From an uncultured Bacteroidota bacterium (GTDB taxonomy: Bacteria > Bacteroidota > Bacteroidia > Chitinophagales > Chitinophagaceae), in assembly GCA_938008665.1 (NCBI GenBank), contig CALLKA010000056.1, positions 1-23,655 of the forward strand: a stretch of DNA of 23,655 nucleotides, in the 5' to 3' direction. Of this stretch, positions 16,144 through 23,655 are shown in pieces. Below the pieces are notes generated by a model. That model had not been told where the DNA came from and made no database searches. It saw only the letters and a program-made list of their open reading frames with translations. A program made the position numbers and the translations under genes. Positions within the stretch are counted from its first letter, which is position 1. The number at the start of each line of letters is the position of its first letter.

Positions 16144-16797
16144 CTACAAAATAGGTTTAGATGGGCTTTCGGGAGTGGTATGTTCGGGATCCTTGAAAAA
16201 TTTGCCTTGAAAAACAAACAAAGAAATTACGCCTGTGCTTATTGCCGCATCTGCCACATTGAAAACAGGTCTAAAAAACTCAAACTCCTCCCCGCCCCAA
16301 ATGGGGAACCAGGATGGAAAGTGTGCATTTTGAATAATGGGAAAATAAAACATGTCCACTACTTTTCCTTGTAATAAAGGCGCATACCCTCCGCCCAAAG
16401 GAAATAACTGTGCTACCATGGTTGTGTAAGGAACACTTGCTTCAAATATGACACCGTAAAAAATGCTGTCAATTAAATTTCCCAACGCGCCTGCAAAAAT
16501 GAGTGCTGCACAAAATAAAAAACCATTGTGGTACTTTTTTTCTACAAACCCTTTTATTAAAAATACGCCCCATACCACAGCTACTAATCTAAATAAGGTT
16601 AAGGCGATTTTTCCAATATTACCGCCCCACTTTAAACCCCATGCCATGCCTTCGTTCTCCACAAAGTGAAGTCTGGCCCATGTTCCGATGATTGCATGCT
16701 CCTCGCCAATAAAATAATTTAATTTAATATAAAACTTTAATGCTTGATCAATAAAAATAATCAAGGCAACTAATGCAACTATTTTTTTTCCGTTCAT
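16144..16797 (-). CDS. lspA: Lipoprotein signal peptidase (signal peptidase II)
   Basis: Inner-membrane aspartyl protease that cleaves signal peptides from lipid-modified prolipoproteins. It has 217 residues, longer than the usual 160-170. The catalytic aspartates are D110 in AGALGNLIDSIFYG and D183 in RPVFNVADAAIS; N48 in HFVENEGMAWGL matches the conserved NxG region. Four hydrophobic helices are visible (about 6-22, 62-82, 92-112, 180-197). The loop between the two aspartates is 72 residues long and includes an insert around 120-178 rich in aromatic residues, a known feature of Bacteroidota enzymes. It is preceded by a well-formed promoter and follows the murF-alr gene by 46 bases. Confidence 0.95.
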   Translation of the reverse strand: MNGKKIVALVALIIFIDQALKFYIKLNYFIGEEHAIIGTWARLHFVENEGMAWGLKWGGNIGKIALTLFRLVAVVWGVFLIKGFVEKKYHNGFLFCAALIFAGALGNLIDSIFYGVIFEASVPYTTMVAQLFPLGGGYAPLLQGKVVDMFYFPIIQNAHFPSWFPIWGGEEFEFFRPVFNVADAAISTGVISLFVFQGKFFKDPEHTTPESPSKPIL

Positions 16798-16822
16798 ACC
16801 AATTTAAAATTATAATGATGTG

Positions 16823-16854
16823 CAAAGATAATACTTTGATAAGTTAGTCTTCAA
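16823..16854 (-). promoter_or_regulatory. Putative lspA promoter
   Basis: TATCTTTG (16823-16830, minus strand) matches TAnnTTTG exactly and has a TTG (16852-16854) 21 bases upstream as -33 element, the best-spaced pair in the window. The -33 lies within the 3' end of the preceding alanine racemase gene. The lspA ATG is 25 bases downstream of the -7 box. Confidence 0.55.
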
Positions 16855-19315
16855 TATAGATTCTTTTTACTCTTTGTCCAATGGAAGTTAAAATTTCATA
16901 CGGGATGGTTCCTGCCCACTTTGCAACTTGCGTAAGTGCTAAATTTTTGCCAAATACTTGTACCGAATCTCCTTCATTGACGGATGGAATATCTGTGATA
17001 TCAATCATGGTCATATCCATACATACATCTCCAACAATGGGCGCCAATAAACCATTCACCCACATGGCACCTTTCCCTAATCCCAATTGTCTGCTGTAGC
17101 CATCCGCATAGCCTAGTCGCACGGTAGCAATTATACTATCACGCAATAACAGGCCGGCGCGATTGTATCCTACCGTATCTCCTTTTTTCAAATGTCGAAT
17201 TTGTGAAATGGTCGTAGTTAACTGGATAACGGGTTCTAGCGCAAGCGGTCCTTGGCTAGTACCATACAATCCAATACCTAATCGCACCATATCTAAATGA
17301 AAAACGGGGTCTACTAATATTGCATCTGAGTTTGCAATATGTTTTAGGGTTACATAACCCAAGGCTGTTTCAATTTTTTGAGCAGCTTTTTTAAATAAAT
17401 CAAGTTGCAAGTGCGTGAATGTTTCAAAAGATTTATTCCCACTTGCACTTAAATGGCTAAAAATAGATTGCACTTTTAATCGCGAATTAGTCTTTAATGC
17501 GCTACATAAACTTTCAATGGTATCCATATCAAAACCCAATCGATTCATTCCCGTATTTAATTTTATATGAATAGGAAAATTTGAAATCGCTTGATTTATT
17601 ATATACTGATCAAATTGTTGGTATTGCGAAAAGGAAAATATCTCAGGTTCTAAATGATACTTTACTAAAGTATCAAAAGTAGTTTCATCTACATTCATTA
17701 CCATAATTGGAACATGGATGCCCGCTTGCCTTAAAGCAACACCTTCATCTGCATAAGCGACAGATAAATAATCAACATGATGAAATTGTAAAATGCGCGC
17801 TACTTCAATACTACCTGACCCATAACCAAATGCCTTCACCATGGCCATCATTTTTACTTTGGGCCCCACAACCGTTTTAATTTTTTTATAATTACTCACG
17901 AGCGTGGTTAAATTAATTTCCGCCATGGTTTTATGAACCTGCAACTGCAACAATTCATTTATTTTTTCTAATTCAAAAACGCGGGCCCCTTTTATCAGAA
18001 TAAATTCCTCTTTAAAGGAATGTATATCCATTTGATGAATGAACTGATGGGTGGTATCAAAACTAATCACATGAACACCCTTATTTTGTAATTCGTTATT
18101 TTGTTGTAGTGCCTTAGCTAATTCCGGTCCAATGGTGATGAGTTTTTTTATTGGGAAAACAACTAATTGCCGAAGTAAATCATCATATTGAACTGAATTC
18201 TGATTAAGCTGAGCGATGTCAGATAAAATTAAAGTGATAGGCAATGCCCCCGCTTGTTGTGTTGCATAGGTTAAGGCCAATTGTAATGAATGTATATCAT
18301 TACTGTAGCTGTCATTCAAAATATAACATTGTTGAATGCCTTTTTTAATTTGCATCCGCATATCTAAATGCCTTAATTGAATGATTCCTTCCTGTATCTC
18401 AGATAGCGGCACTTTCAGATGTAACAATGTGAGTAAGCAGGTAATCGTATTATTGACGGAAATCAAATCCGTAAAAGGAATAAGTAATTGCAAATCGGTT
18501 CCATGGTAATTGGCCTGCAAATGCGTTTGTCCCTGTATAATTTTTTCGCTTTGTATTTTTAAAGTGGCTTCACCTGTTCTTGTCCAAGTAATGATAGATG
18601 GATAACCTGCATTATGCGCAACATTCCTATGATCCAATACCAATTCCGATAATGGCGCAATAATTACTTGTGCTTTTTGAAATAATATCCATTTTTCATT
18701 TCTTTTCTCCGTTTCATTTTCAAAACCTTCTTGATGTGCCGTTCCCATACTCGTCAAAATGCCAATAGTTGGCTGTATTATATTTGCCAATGCATCCATC
18801 TCGCCTTTTTGTGAAATTCCTGCTTCAAAAATGGCCAATTGGTGTTTACCATCCATTTCCCAAACACTTAAGGGTACCCCAATTTGTGAATTGTAACTAC
18901 GTGGACTTCGAATTATATGATAGCGGTTCGCGAGTAATTGATTTAACCATTCCTTGACTATGGTTTTGCCATTACTCCCTGTGATTCCTATCACTGGATA
19001 GGTAAATTGGGCCCGGTGATGACTGGCAATGATTTGTAAAGCGCCAAGTACATCATCTACTTTTAAAAAGTTAGCATCGGGAAAAATGCGCGTGTCAAAA
19101 TTTGATTTTACTACAAAATTAAATACGCCACGCTGCATTAATTCTTCAACATATAAGTGGCCATCATTTTGCCCAGTAGTAATAGCAAAAAATAAACTGG
19201 TTTCAGGATAAATGAGTCGACGGCTGTCCGTAAGTAAATGAGCAATATGCGCTGGTTTTTTAATAACAGAATTTGTTTTTAGCCAGCCTGCAATATGTTC
19301 AATAGTATATGACAA
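16844..19315 (-). CDS. murF-alr: Bifunctional MurF ligase / alanine racemase
   Basis: One 823-residue protein joins two cell-wall steps. Residues 1-455 are MurF-like, adding D-Ala-D-Ala to the UDP-MurNAc-tripeptide: ATP loop GITGSNGKT at 110-118 (K117), FEAGISQKGEM at 163-173, NDSYSNDIHS at 334-343 in place of the usual NDAYNANP. Residues 462-823 are a PLP alanine racemase: MVKAFGYGSG with the PLP lysine K494, KLNTGMNRLGF at 585-595, catalytic tyrosine Y736 in LGYADGY, and GDVCMDMTMID at 762-772. The fusion is a recognised Bacteroidota trait and would couple D-Ala supply to its use. The only start available near the N-terminus is TTG at 19313-19315, as an in-frame TAG directly precedes it. 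It begins 13 bases after terC. Confidence 0.95.
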   Translation of the reverse strand: MSYTIEHIAGWLKTNSVIKKPAHIAHLLTDSRRLIYPETSLFFAITTGQNDGHLYVEELMQRGVFNFVVKSNFDTRIFPDANFLKVDDVLGALQIIASHHRAQFTYPVIGITGSNGKTIVKEWLNQLLANRYHIIRSPRSYNSQIGVPLSVWEMDGKHQLAIFEAGISQKGEMDALANIIQPTIGILTSMGTAHQEGFENETEKRNEKWILFQKAQVIIAPLSELVLDHRNVAHNAGYPSIITWTRTGEATLKIQSEKIIQGQTHLQANYHGTDLQLLIPFTDLISVNNTITCLLTLLHLKVPLSEIQEGIIQLRHLDMRMQIKKGIQQCYILNDSYSNDIHSLQLALTYATQQAGALPITLILSDIAQLNQNSVQYDDLLRQLVVFPIKKLITIGPELAKALQQNNELQNKGVHVISFDTTHQFIHQMDIHSFKEEFILIKGARVFELEKINELLQLQVHKTMAEINLTTLVSNYKKIKTVVGPKVKMMAMVKAFGYGSGSIEVARILQFHHVDYLSVAYADEGVALRQAGIHVPIMVMNVDETTFDTLVKYHLEPEIFSFSQYQQFDQYIINQAISNFPIHIKLNTGMNRLGFDMDTIESLCSALKTNSRLKVQSIFSHLSASGNKSFETFTHLQLDLFKKAAQKIETALGYVTLKHIANSDAILVDPVFHLDMVRLGIGLYGTSQGPLALEPVIQLTTTISQIRHLKKGDTVGYNRAGLLLRDSIIATVRLGYADGYSRQLGLGKGAMWVNGLLAPIVGDVCMDMTMIDITDIPSVNEGDSVQVFGKNLALTQVAKWAGTIPYEILTSIGQRVKRIYIED

Positions 19316-19328
19316 CTAAATGATTTGA

Positions 19329-20297
19329 TTAAATTGAATTATCCTTTAAATCCTTAGGTAGATTTTTTTGCTTATTCGAAAAGATGGAATACAATATAGA
19401 GCCAGTGATAGAAAATAAAATCACTAATAAGGACAATAAAACTTGTGTGTTTTTATCCATCACCATATTGATATAATGCTCCCCTAGCATTTTTACACCT
19501 ATAAAGATTAAAACAAGGGCGATTCCTTTTTGCAAATGCTCAAATTCATTAACAGCGCCCCGCAACAAAAAGAATAAGGAGCGCAATCCTAAAATGGCAA
19601 AAATATTGGAAGTATATATGACTAAACTATTCATTGAAATCCCCATGACTGCTGGAATGGAATCAAGTGCAAATACAATATCAATAGCTGCAAGTAAAAT
19701 AACCACCACAAATAAAGTGGTATACACGGGCTTTCCATTTTGGCGAATCATAAACCTCCCATCTCCATCTGAAGTTGTTAGCGGTAAAAAGCTTTTCAAA
19801 AATTTATAAATTTTTGATTCATGTGGATCAAATGAGCTCTCCTCATCAGCCACAAACATTTTATACCCCGTATATAATAAAAACACACCAAAAATATATA
19901 ATATCCAAGCAAATTGTGCGACGAGGGCTACACCCAATGTTATAAATAAAACTCTGAAGACAATTGCTGCTAAAATTCCAATTAAAAGCACCCGCGAAAG
20001 ATGTATTTCTTTCACCTTAAATGCATCAAAAATTAAAATAAAAACAAAAATATTATCAATACTTAAACTCCACTCCATCAAATAGCCGCTCAAATACTCA
20101 AATGCAATTTTTTGTCCTTCTTCAATCCACATAAACACAAAAAAACCGAGCGCTAATAAAACCCATAAAAAGGTTTGGCGCATCGCCTGGCGAATAGTAA
20201 TGGTGGTATTTTTTTTACTTAAAAATCCTAAGTCAAGTGTTAAAGCAACTAAAATTACAATTCCGAAAACTGTGTATACAATTTGATCTGTTGTCAT
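19329..20297 (-). CDS. TerC family integral membrane protein
   Basis: Polytopic inner-membrane protein of the TerC/Alx family, 322 residues with about nine hydrophobic helices. Family motifs are present: EWSLSIDNIFVFILIF with E75 and D81, and AAIDIVFALDSIPAVMGI with D206 and D212; these acidic residues within helices are the likely metal-binding sites. A cytoplasmic loop holds the acidic stretch ADEESSFDPHESK (150-162) and DGDGRFM. Relatives handle Mn export or tellurite resistance and load metal onto secreted proteins; the exact role here is unknown. No other ter genes are near, so tellurite resistance is not implied. It starts 21 bases after gldFG ends and is followed by murF-alr. A TATCTTTA box lies 4 bases before the ATG. 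Confidence 0.9.
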   Translation of the reverse strand: MTTDQIVYTVFGIVILVALTLDLGFLSKKNTTITIRQAMRQTFLWVLLALGFFVFMWIEEGQKIAFEYLSGYLMEWSLSIDNIFVFILIFDAFKVKEIHLSRVLLIGILAAIVFRVLFITLGVALVAQFAWILYIFGVFLLYTGYKMFVADEESSFDPHESKIYKFLKSFLPLTTSDGDGRFMIRQNGKPVYTTLFVVVILLAAIDIVFALDSIPAVMGISMNSLVIYTSNIFAILGLRSLFFLLRGAVNEFEHLQKGIALVLIFIGVKMLGEHYINMVMDKNTQVLLSLLVILFSITGSILYSIFSNKQKNLPKDLKDNSI

Positions 20298-20318
20298 AAA
20301 GTAAAGATAATACTAGAT

Positions 20319-22760
20319 TTACGAAGCCCCAAAACGACGTTGGCGATATTGGGTCCAAAAATAAAAAAATAAGGAAAGTATAACAACAGGGCCTATCAAA
20401 AGCATCCATTGCCAGAAAAGTCGATTCTCGGCCACCTTGGTTTTATCCAATAACCTTAACACAATTCCCTTATTTCTACTGTCAAGCAATCCTACAGGCT
20501 CATTTAAGTATTGAATTGTATTAACAAAGAAATCACGATTAGCAAATTGGTAGGATTCAAATGGAATCATACCCATAGGTAAAGGGCCATTGGACTTATC
20601 TACCTTATTTGTAAATAGATCAGCATCTGAAATAAAGATTTGTTTCGCAGGCTTACCCTTGGATAAATAAGCGACGCCTAAATTTTGCTGAACACTGTCT
20701 TTTAATACTTGAGATAACCTGTTTGCAAAAAAAGAATTAAAATTCCCTTCAGATAATACTGCTATTGGAAAATGATGTTGATTAAATTGCACCATATCCT
20801 CCTCCCCTTTCACTGAATTCAATGAGACCTGCGCTGGTGAAGGCAAACTTCGGGAACTTGTATCTGTTGCTAACAAAACAGTATGTTTAACGCCTTTGGA
20901 CGCTATGGTATCAATACTGGAAGGAAACAAAGACAATACACGATCCATATTTTGCGCAATAGGATGATTATCATTCCCATTTAAAAAAGGATAATAGGGC
21001 CAGGGCACTCTTTTAATCAATGGAGATCCGTCCCCTTGTGTACCCACCACCAACGGTAATTTGGCGCAGTTTAAATCCTGAATCAAATTTGAGTTGATAC
21101 GAATTCCATACTTAAATAATAAATCATCCAAGGCTAATCCGCGATCAAATGAAACGTAGGACCCATCTGTTTTTTGTAAACTATCATACTCGGCAAATAA
21201 TTTATCAATCGCCCAAATTATGTTTCCGCCACCCATAACATATTGGTCAATTTTTAATTTATCTAGATCGCTAAATGGGATGGTTGGTTTTACTATAAGT
21301 AATGTTTTTATTTTAGTTGCGTCTGGGAATCCTTTACTTAAATCAAATACCGATAAATCATATTGATCCTTTAAAGTTTCTCCGATATCATTCACTGTTA
21401 AATTAACCGGCTGTCCATTTCCAATTAAGTAGGCAATGGTTGGTACTGTCTTACGATTTAATAAATAGATGGCTTGTATAAATTTATATTCTAACAATGC
21501 TTCCGCCGCATTTGCACTAGCTTCTTCATCCACTTCTGGTATATCCTTAACAATATTATAAGGTTTAAAATATTTTTTTGAACTGCGTAAATCAATGGCG
21601 TATGGTTTTTGCCCGTCCACTTCCACCAATGCACCTGGAATAATTAACTGATCCACTCTTTTGTCGGCGCCGCCGGTTCCTTGTTGTATTCTTTCAATTG
21701 GCAACCCTAATTTGGATAAACTGTCATACAAAACATATAAAGCAGTATCGCTGACTGACTGATTAGGGATTTCTAAATTCCATTTAATTGAACTTGGATT
21801 AATTTGATGCAATTGATCCAATAATGCAATAGCCGCATTGGATATGGTTTTATAATTGGATGGCAAGTCCCCGCCTAAATACAAATGTACCGTCACTGGT
21901 GCTTGTATTTGACTAATCACCTCAGTAGAACTCGTACTTAAAGTGTACCTTTTTTCCTTGGTTAAATCCAACTGAAAAGGGAATATATTACTTAGATAGT
22001 TTGTACCGATGATTGCAATTAATAAAAATACATATTTAATTTTTCCTTTTAAATTTTCGATGGTGCCCAATATAAATAATGCTAAAATGGAAATAAAGTA
22101 AATCATATCGGTCATCTTGATCAACCCCTTGCTCATATTATTATAATGCAATGACAATCCCAATTGCTTTATATAAAAGTCGTAGCCATTCGCAAAAAAA
22201 GAGACCCTACTTAACCAATCAAAACTTTGTAATAATAAAATAGAAAGAATGATGGAAAGCAATAAAGCGATGGCGCTATTTTTTGTCAAACTACTCGCAA
22301 ACACGCCCACTGCCGTATATACGGCACCTAAAAAAAATAGTCCAATATAGCTCCCAAAAGTGGCTCCCCAATCTATTCCCCCAGTTGCACTTAAAGCGTC
22401 TAAAACAACTGCATAAAAAATGGTGGGGGCAATAGCTGCAATAACAATGAGCAAACTACCCAATAACTTTCCAAGCACCAATTGTAAGGAAGAAAAAGGC
22501 AAGCTATGTAACACTTCATACGTGCCCTGCTTAAACTCGTCAGAAAAACTTCGCATGGTTATGGCGGGCACCAATAATAATAAAAACCATGGGGCAAAAT
22601 CAAAGTATACTTGCAAGCTTGCATAGCCAAAATCAAGTAAATTATAGTTGGGTATCACAAATAACAATAGCCCATTCACTACTAAGTAAAAGCTAATAAT
22701 TAAATACCCTGTTAGGCTACTAAAATATTGTGTCCACTCTTTTTTACATATTGACCACAT
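20319..22760 (-). CDS. gldG: GldF-GldG fusion: gliding-motility type ABC permease with substrate-binding-like domain
   Basis: One 813-residue protein combines what Flavobacterium makes as GldF and GldG. Residues 1-235 form an ABC-2 type permease with six hydrophobic helices (about 17-36, 52-70, 97-120, 135-157, 163-180, 219-234) and the conserved MRSFSDEFKQGTYEVLHSLP at 69-88. After a linker helix (242-260) comes the GldG signature DLTKEKRYTLS (265-275), then a large periplasmic ABC_transp_aux domain and a final helix near 785-807 ending in a basic tail. In F. johnsoniae GldA is the ATPase partner and the complex is linked to gliding; no GldA gene is in the window. Gliding by this organism is not implied, since the family also occurs in non-gliders. 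It is transcribed towards terC, 21 bases away. Confidence 0.9.
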   Translation of the reverse strand: MWSICKKEWTQYFSSLTGYLIISFYLVVNGLLLFVIPNYNLLDFGYASLQVYFDFAPWFLLLLVPAITMRSFSDEFKQGTYEVLHSLPFSSLQLVLGKLLGSLLIVIAAIAPTIFYAVVLDALSATGGIDWGATFGSYIGLFFLGAVYTAVGVFASSLTKNSAIALLLSIILSILLLQSFDWLSRVSFFANGYDFYIKQLGLSLHYNNMSKGLIKMTDMIYFISILALFILGTIENLKGKIKYVFLLIAIIGTNYLSNIFPFQLDLTKEKRYTLSTSSTEVISQIQAPVTVHLYLGGDLPSNYKTISNAAIALLDQLHQINPSSIKWNLEIPNQSVSDTALYVLYDSLSKLGLPIERIQQGTGGADKRVDQLIIPGALVEVDGQKPYAIDLRSSKKYFKPYNIVKDIPEVDEEASANAAEALLEYKFIQAIYLLNRKTVPTIAYLIGNGQPVNLTVNDIGETLKDQYDLSVFDLSKGFPDATKIKTLLIVKPTIPFSDLDKLKIDQYVMGGGNIIWAIDKLFAEYDSLQKTDGSYVSFDRGLALDDLLFKYGIRINSNLIQDLNCAKLPLVVGTQGDGSPLIKRVPWPYYPFLNGNDNHPIAQNMDRVLSLFPSSIDTIASKGVKHTVLLATDTSSRSLPSPAQVSLNSVKGEEDMVQFNQHHFPIAVLSEGNFNSFFANRLSQVLKDSVQQNLGVAYLSKGKPAKQIFISDADLFTNKVDKSNGPLPMGMIPFESYQFANRDFFVNTIQYLNEPVGLLDSRNKGIVLRLLDKTKVAENRLFWQWMLLIGPVVILSLFFYFWTQYRQRRFGAS

Positions 22761-22764
22761 AAGC

Positions 22765-22772
22765 CAAAGCTA
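22765..22772 (-). promoter_or_regulatory. Putative -7 promoter box of gldFG
   Basis: TAGCTTTG on the minus strand matches TAnnTTTG exactly and ends only 4 bases before the ATG at 22760. It starts just after the T run of the iscA terminator. Transcripts would be leaderless or nearly so. No clear -33 element is visible. Confidence 0.45.
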
Positions 22773-22773
22773 C

Positions 22774-22827
22774 AAAAAAAATAGCCCCGACCCCTTGCCG
22801 AATACTCGGAATTAGGTGGGACTATTT
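22774..22827 (-). terminator. Rho-independent terminator after the iscU-iscA unit
   Basis: On the minus strand AATAGTCCC (22818-22826) pairs with GGGGCTATT (22780-22788), with one G-U pair, followed by eight T (22774-22781, slightly overlapping the stem). Inside the loop a second small hairpin CCGA-GTAT-TCGG is present. It separates the iron-sulfur genes from gldFG. Confidence 0.75.
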
Positions 22828-22856
22828 TGTATTTCTTTTTTTTGAATTAAATACTG

Positions 22857-23213
22857 CTATACTGCGAAACTTTCGCCACATCCACAACTACGACTTGCAT
22901 TGGGGTTATTAAAATAAAAACCCTTGCCATTGAGTCCATCCGAAAACTCCAACTCGGTATTGACTAGATAAAGGAAGCTCTTTAAATCAGTGACTATTTT
23001 GATACCATTATCTTCAAATACCTGATCCATCGGCTTTATTTCATTATCAAAATCAAGCTTGTAGCTTAAGCCTGAACAGCCGCCACCAACCACACCCACA
23101 CGTAAAAAATAACTAGCATCGCCCACGACACCTGCATCCTGCATTAACTGCATGACTTTTTCCTTTGCTTTCGCACTTACATAAATGGAATTTTCTTGGG
23201 CTACTTCACTCAT
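22857..23213 (-). CDS. iscA: HesB/IscA-type iron-sulfur cluster carrier
   Basis: A-type carrier of 118 residues that receives Fe-S clusters from the IscU scaffold and passes them to target enzymes. The three invariant cysteines are present: C46 in GVVGGGCSGLSY, and C110 and C112 in the C-terminal NASRSCGCGESF. It follows iscU by 24 bases and ends before a strong terminator, so the two form the end of an isc-type unit. Sequence alone does not separate IscA from SufA or ErpA; the name rests on the iscU neighbour. Confidence 0.92.
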   Translation of the reverse strand: MSEVAQENSIYVSAKAKEKVMQLMQDAGVVGDASYFLRVGVVGGGCSGLSYKLDFDNEIKPMDQVFEDNGIKIVTDLKSFLYLVNTELEFSDGLNGKGFYFNNPNASRSCGCGESFAV

Positions 23214-23237
23214 TTTTTAGTAATTCAATTTTGCAGA

Positions 23238-23654
23238 CTAAACATGACTTTGTTCGAATACTAATTCTTCCAATCCATTTTTTGAACGGAAATCATTGAT
23301 GGCCGCTTTAATGGCATCCTCTGCTAAAACGGAGCAATGTATTTTAACTGGAGGTAAATTTAATTCCTCTACTAAATCCATATTGTCAATTTTCACAGCC
23401 TCGTCGATTGTTTTTCCTTTTAACCACTCTGTAGCTAATGAAGAAGAAGCAATAGCAGAACCGCAACCAAAAGTTTTGAATTTTGCATCTGTGATAACGC
23501 CTGTTGCTTGATCTACTTCGATTTGTAAACGCATTACGTCACCACATTCTGGTGCACCAACTAAACCAGTTCCTACACTTTTAGAAGCCTTATCTAATGT
23601 TCCTACATTTTTAGGATTAGAATAATGATCGATTACTTTATCTGAATATGCCAT
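23238..23654 (-). CDS. iscU: Iron-sulfur cluster assembly scaffold IscU
   Basis: Scaffold on which the cysteine desulfurase IscS builds 2Fe-2S clusters; 138 residues, complete, with its ATG one base inside the window edge. Cluster ligands are C37 in GAPECGDVM, C64 in FGCGSAIASSSL and C107 in KIHCSVLAEDA; D39 and H106 are the usual modulators. LPPVK at 100-104 is the recognition motif for the HscA chaperone. The N-terminal SDKVIDHYSNPKNVG is typical of Isc rather than Suf scaffolds. An iscS gene would be expected just beyond the right edge, upstream in the same operon. Confidence 0.97.
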   Translation of the reverse strand: MAYSDKVIDHYSNPKNVGTLDKASKSVGTGLVGAPECGDVMRLQIEVDQATGVITDAKFKTFGCGSAIASSSLATEWLKGKTIDEAVKIDNMDLVEELNLPPVKIHCSVLAEDAIKAAINDFRSKNGLEELVFEQSHV

Positions 23655-23655
23655 G

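Noticed and set aside
19329..20297. Tellurite resistance locus
   Set aside because: Only a lone TerC-family membrane protein is present, without terB, terD, terE or related genes; the family has general metal roles.
1..23655. CRISPR, prophage, insertion sequence, tRNA or rRNA content
   Set aside because: No direct-repeat array, transposase, integrase, phage gene or RNA gene structure was seen; genes are packed housekeeping genes of uniform composition.

Overview
The window is a dense, AT-rich stretch of chromosome from a member of the Bacteroidota, most likely the Chitinophagales (the order is inference). Supporting signs are a fused MurF/alanine racemase, a gliding-type GldF/GldG ABC component, split transketolase, a DksA-like protein lacking its zinc cysteines, a LytS-type kinase with a LytTR regulator, and repeated TAnnTTTG promoter -7 boxes just upstream of start codons. 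No tRNA, rRNA, CRISPR array, insertion sequence, prophage or integrase was seen. Intergenic gaps are all under about 160 bases. Most of the content is housekeeping.

Layout, left to right. 1-1758 (minus): histidine kinase followed by a LytTR response regulator cut by the window edge. 1909-3831 (plus): dxs, first enzyme of the MEP isoprenoid pathway. 3862-5640 (minus): scpA (chromosome condensation), then a fuconolactonase-like amidohydrolase. 5741-6631 (plus): EamA-type exporter, tail to tail with frr (minus). 7330-8169 (plus): N-terminal half of transketolase with no C-terminal partner beside it. 8229-9785 (minus): rbfA and a LolC/E-like permease. 9854-11668 (plus): MsbA-like lipid A/multidrug ABC exporter. 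11720-20297 (minus): terC, the murF-alr fusion, lspA, ileS and a DksA-like protein with a long lysine/alanine/proline repeat tail. 20319-22760 (minus): gldF-gldG fusion. 22857-23654 (minus): iscA-like gene and iscU.

The long minus-strand block from 20297 to 11720 groups a TerC membrane protein, cell-wall precursor synthesis (D-Ala supply and addition of D-Ala-D-Ala), lipoprotein signal peptidase, isoleucyl-tRNA charging and a putative RNA polymerase/nucleoid factor. It has internal promoter boxes before lspA and probably ileS. A bidirectional terminator closes it at 11671-11696.

The items most worth a second look are the DksA-like domain fused to a histone-H1-like repeat tail; an IleRS whose HIGH signature reads GIHH, the swapped form linked to mupirocin hyper-resistance; the gldFG fusion without an adjacent ATPase; the orphan transketolase half; a 26-bp perfect palindrome at 8196-8221; and -7 boxes only 4-5 bases from several start codons, implying leaderless or nearly leaderless messages. 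Three plus-strand genes have upstream TTG codons that lie inside such boxes, so the ATG further in was chosen as the start.
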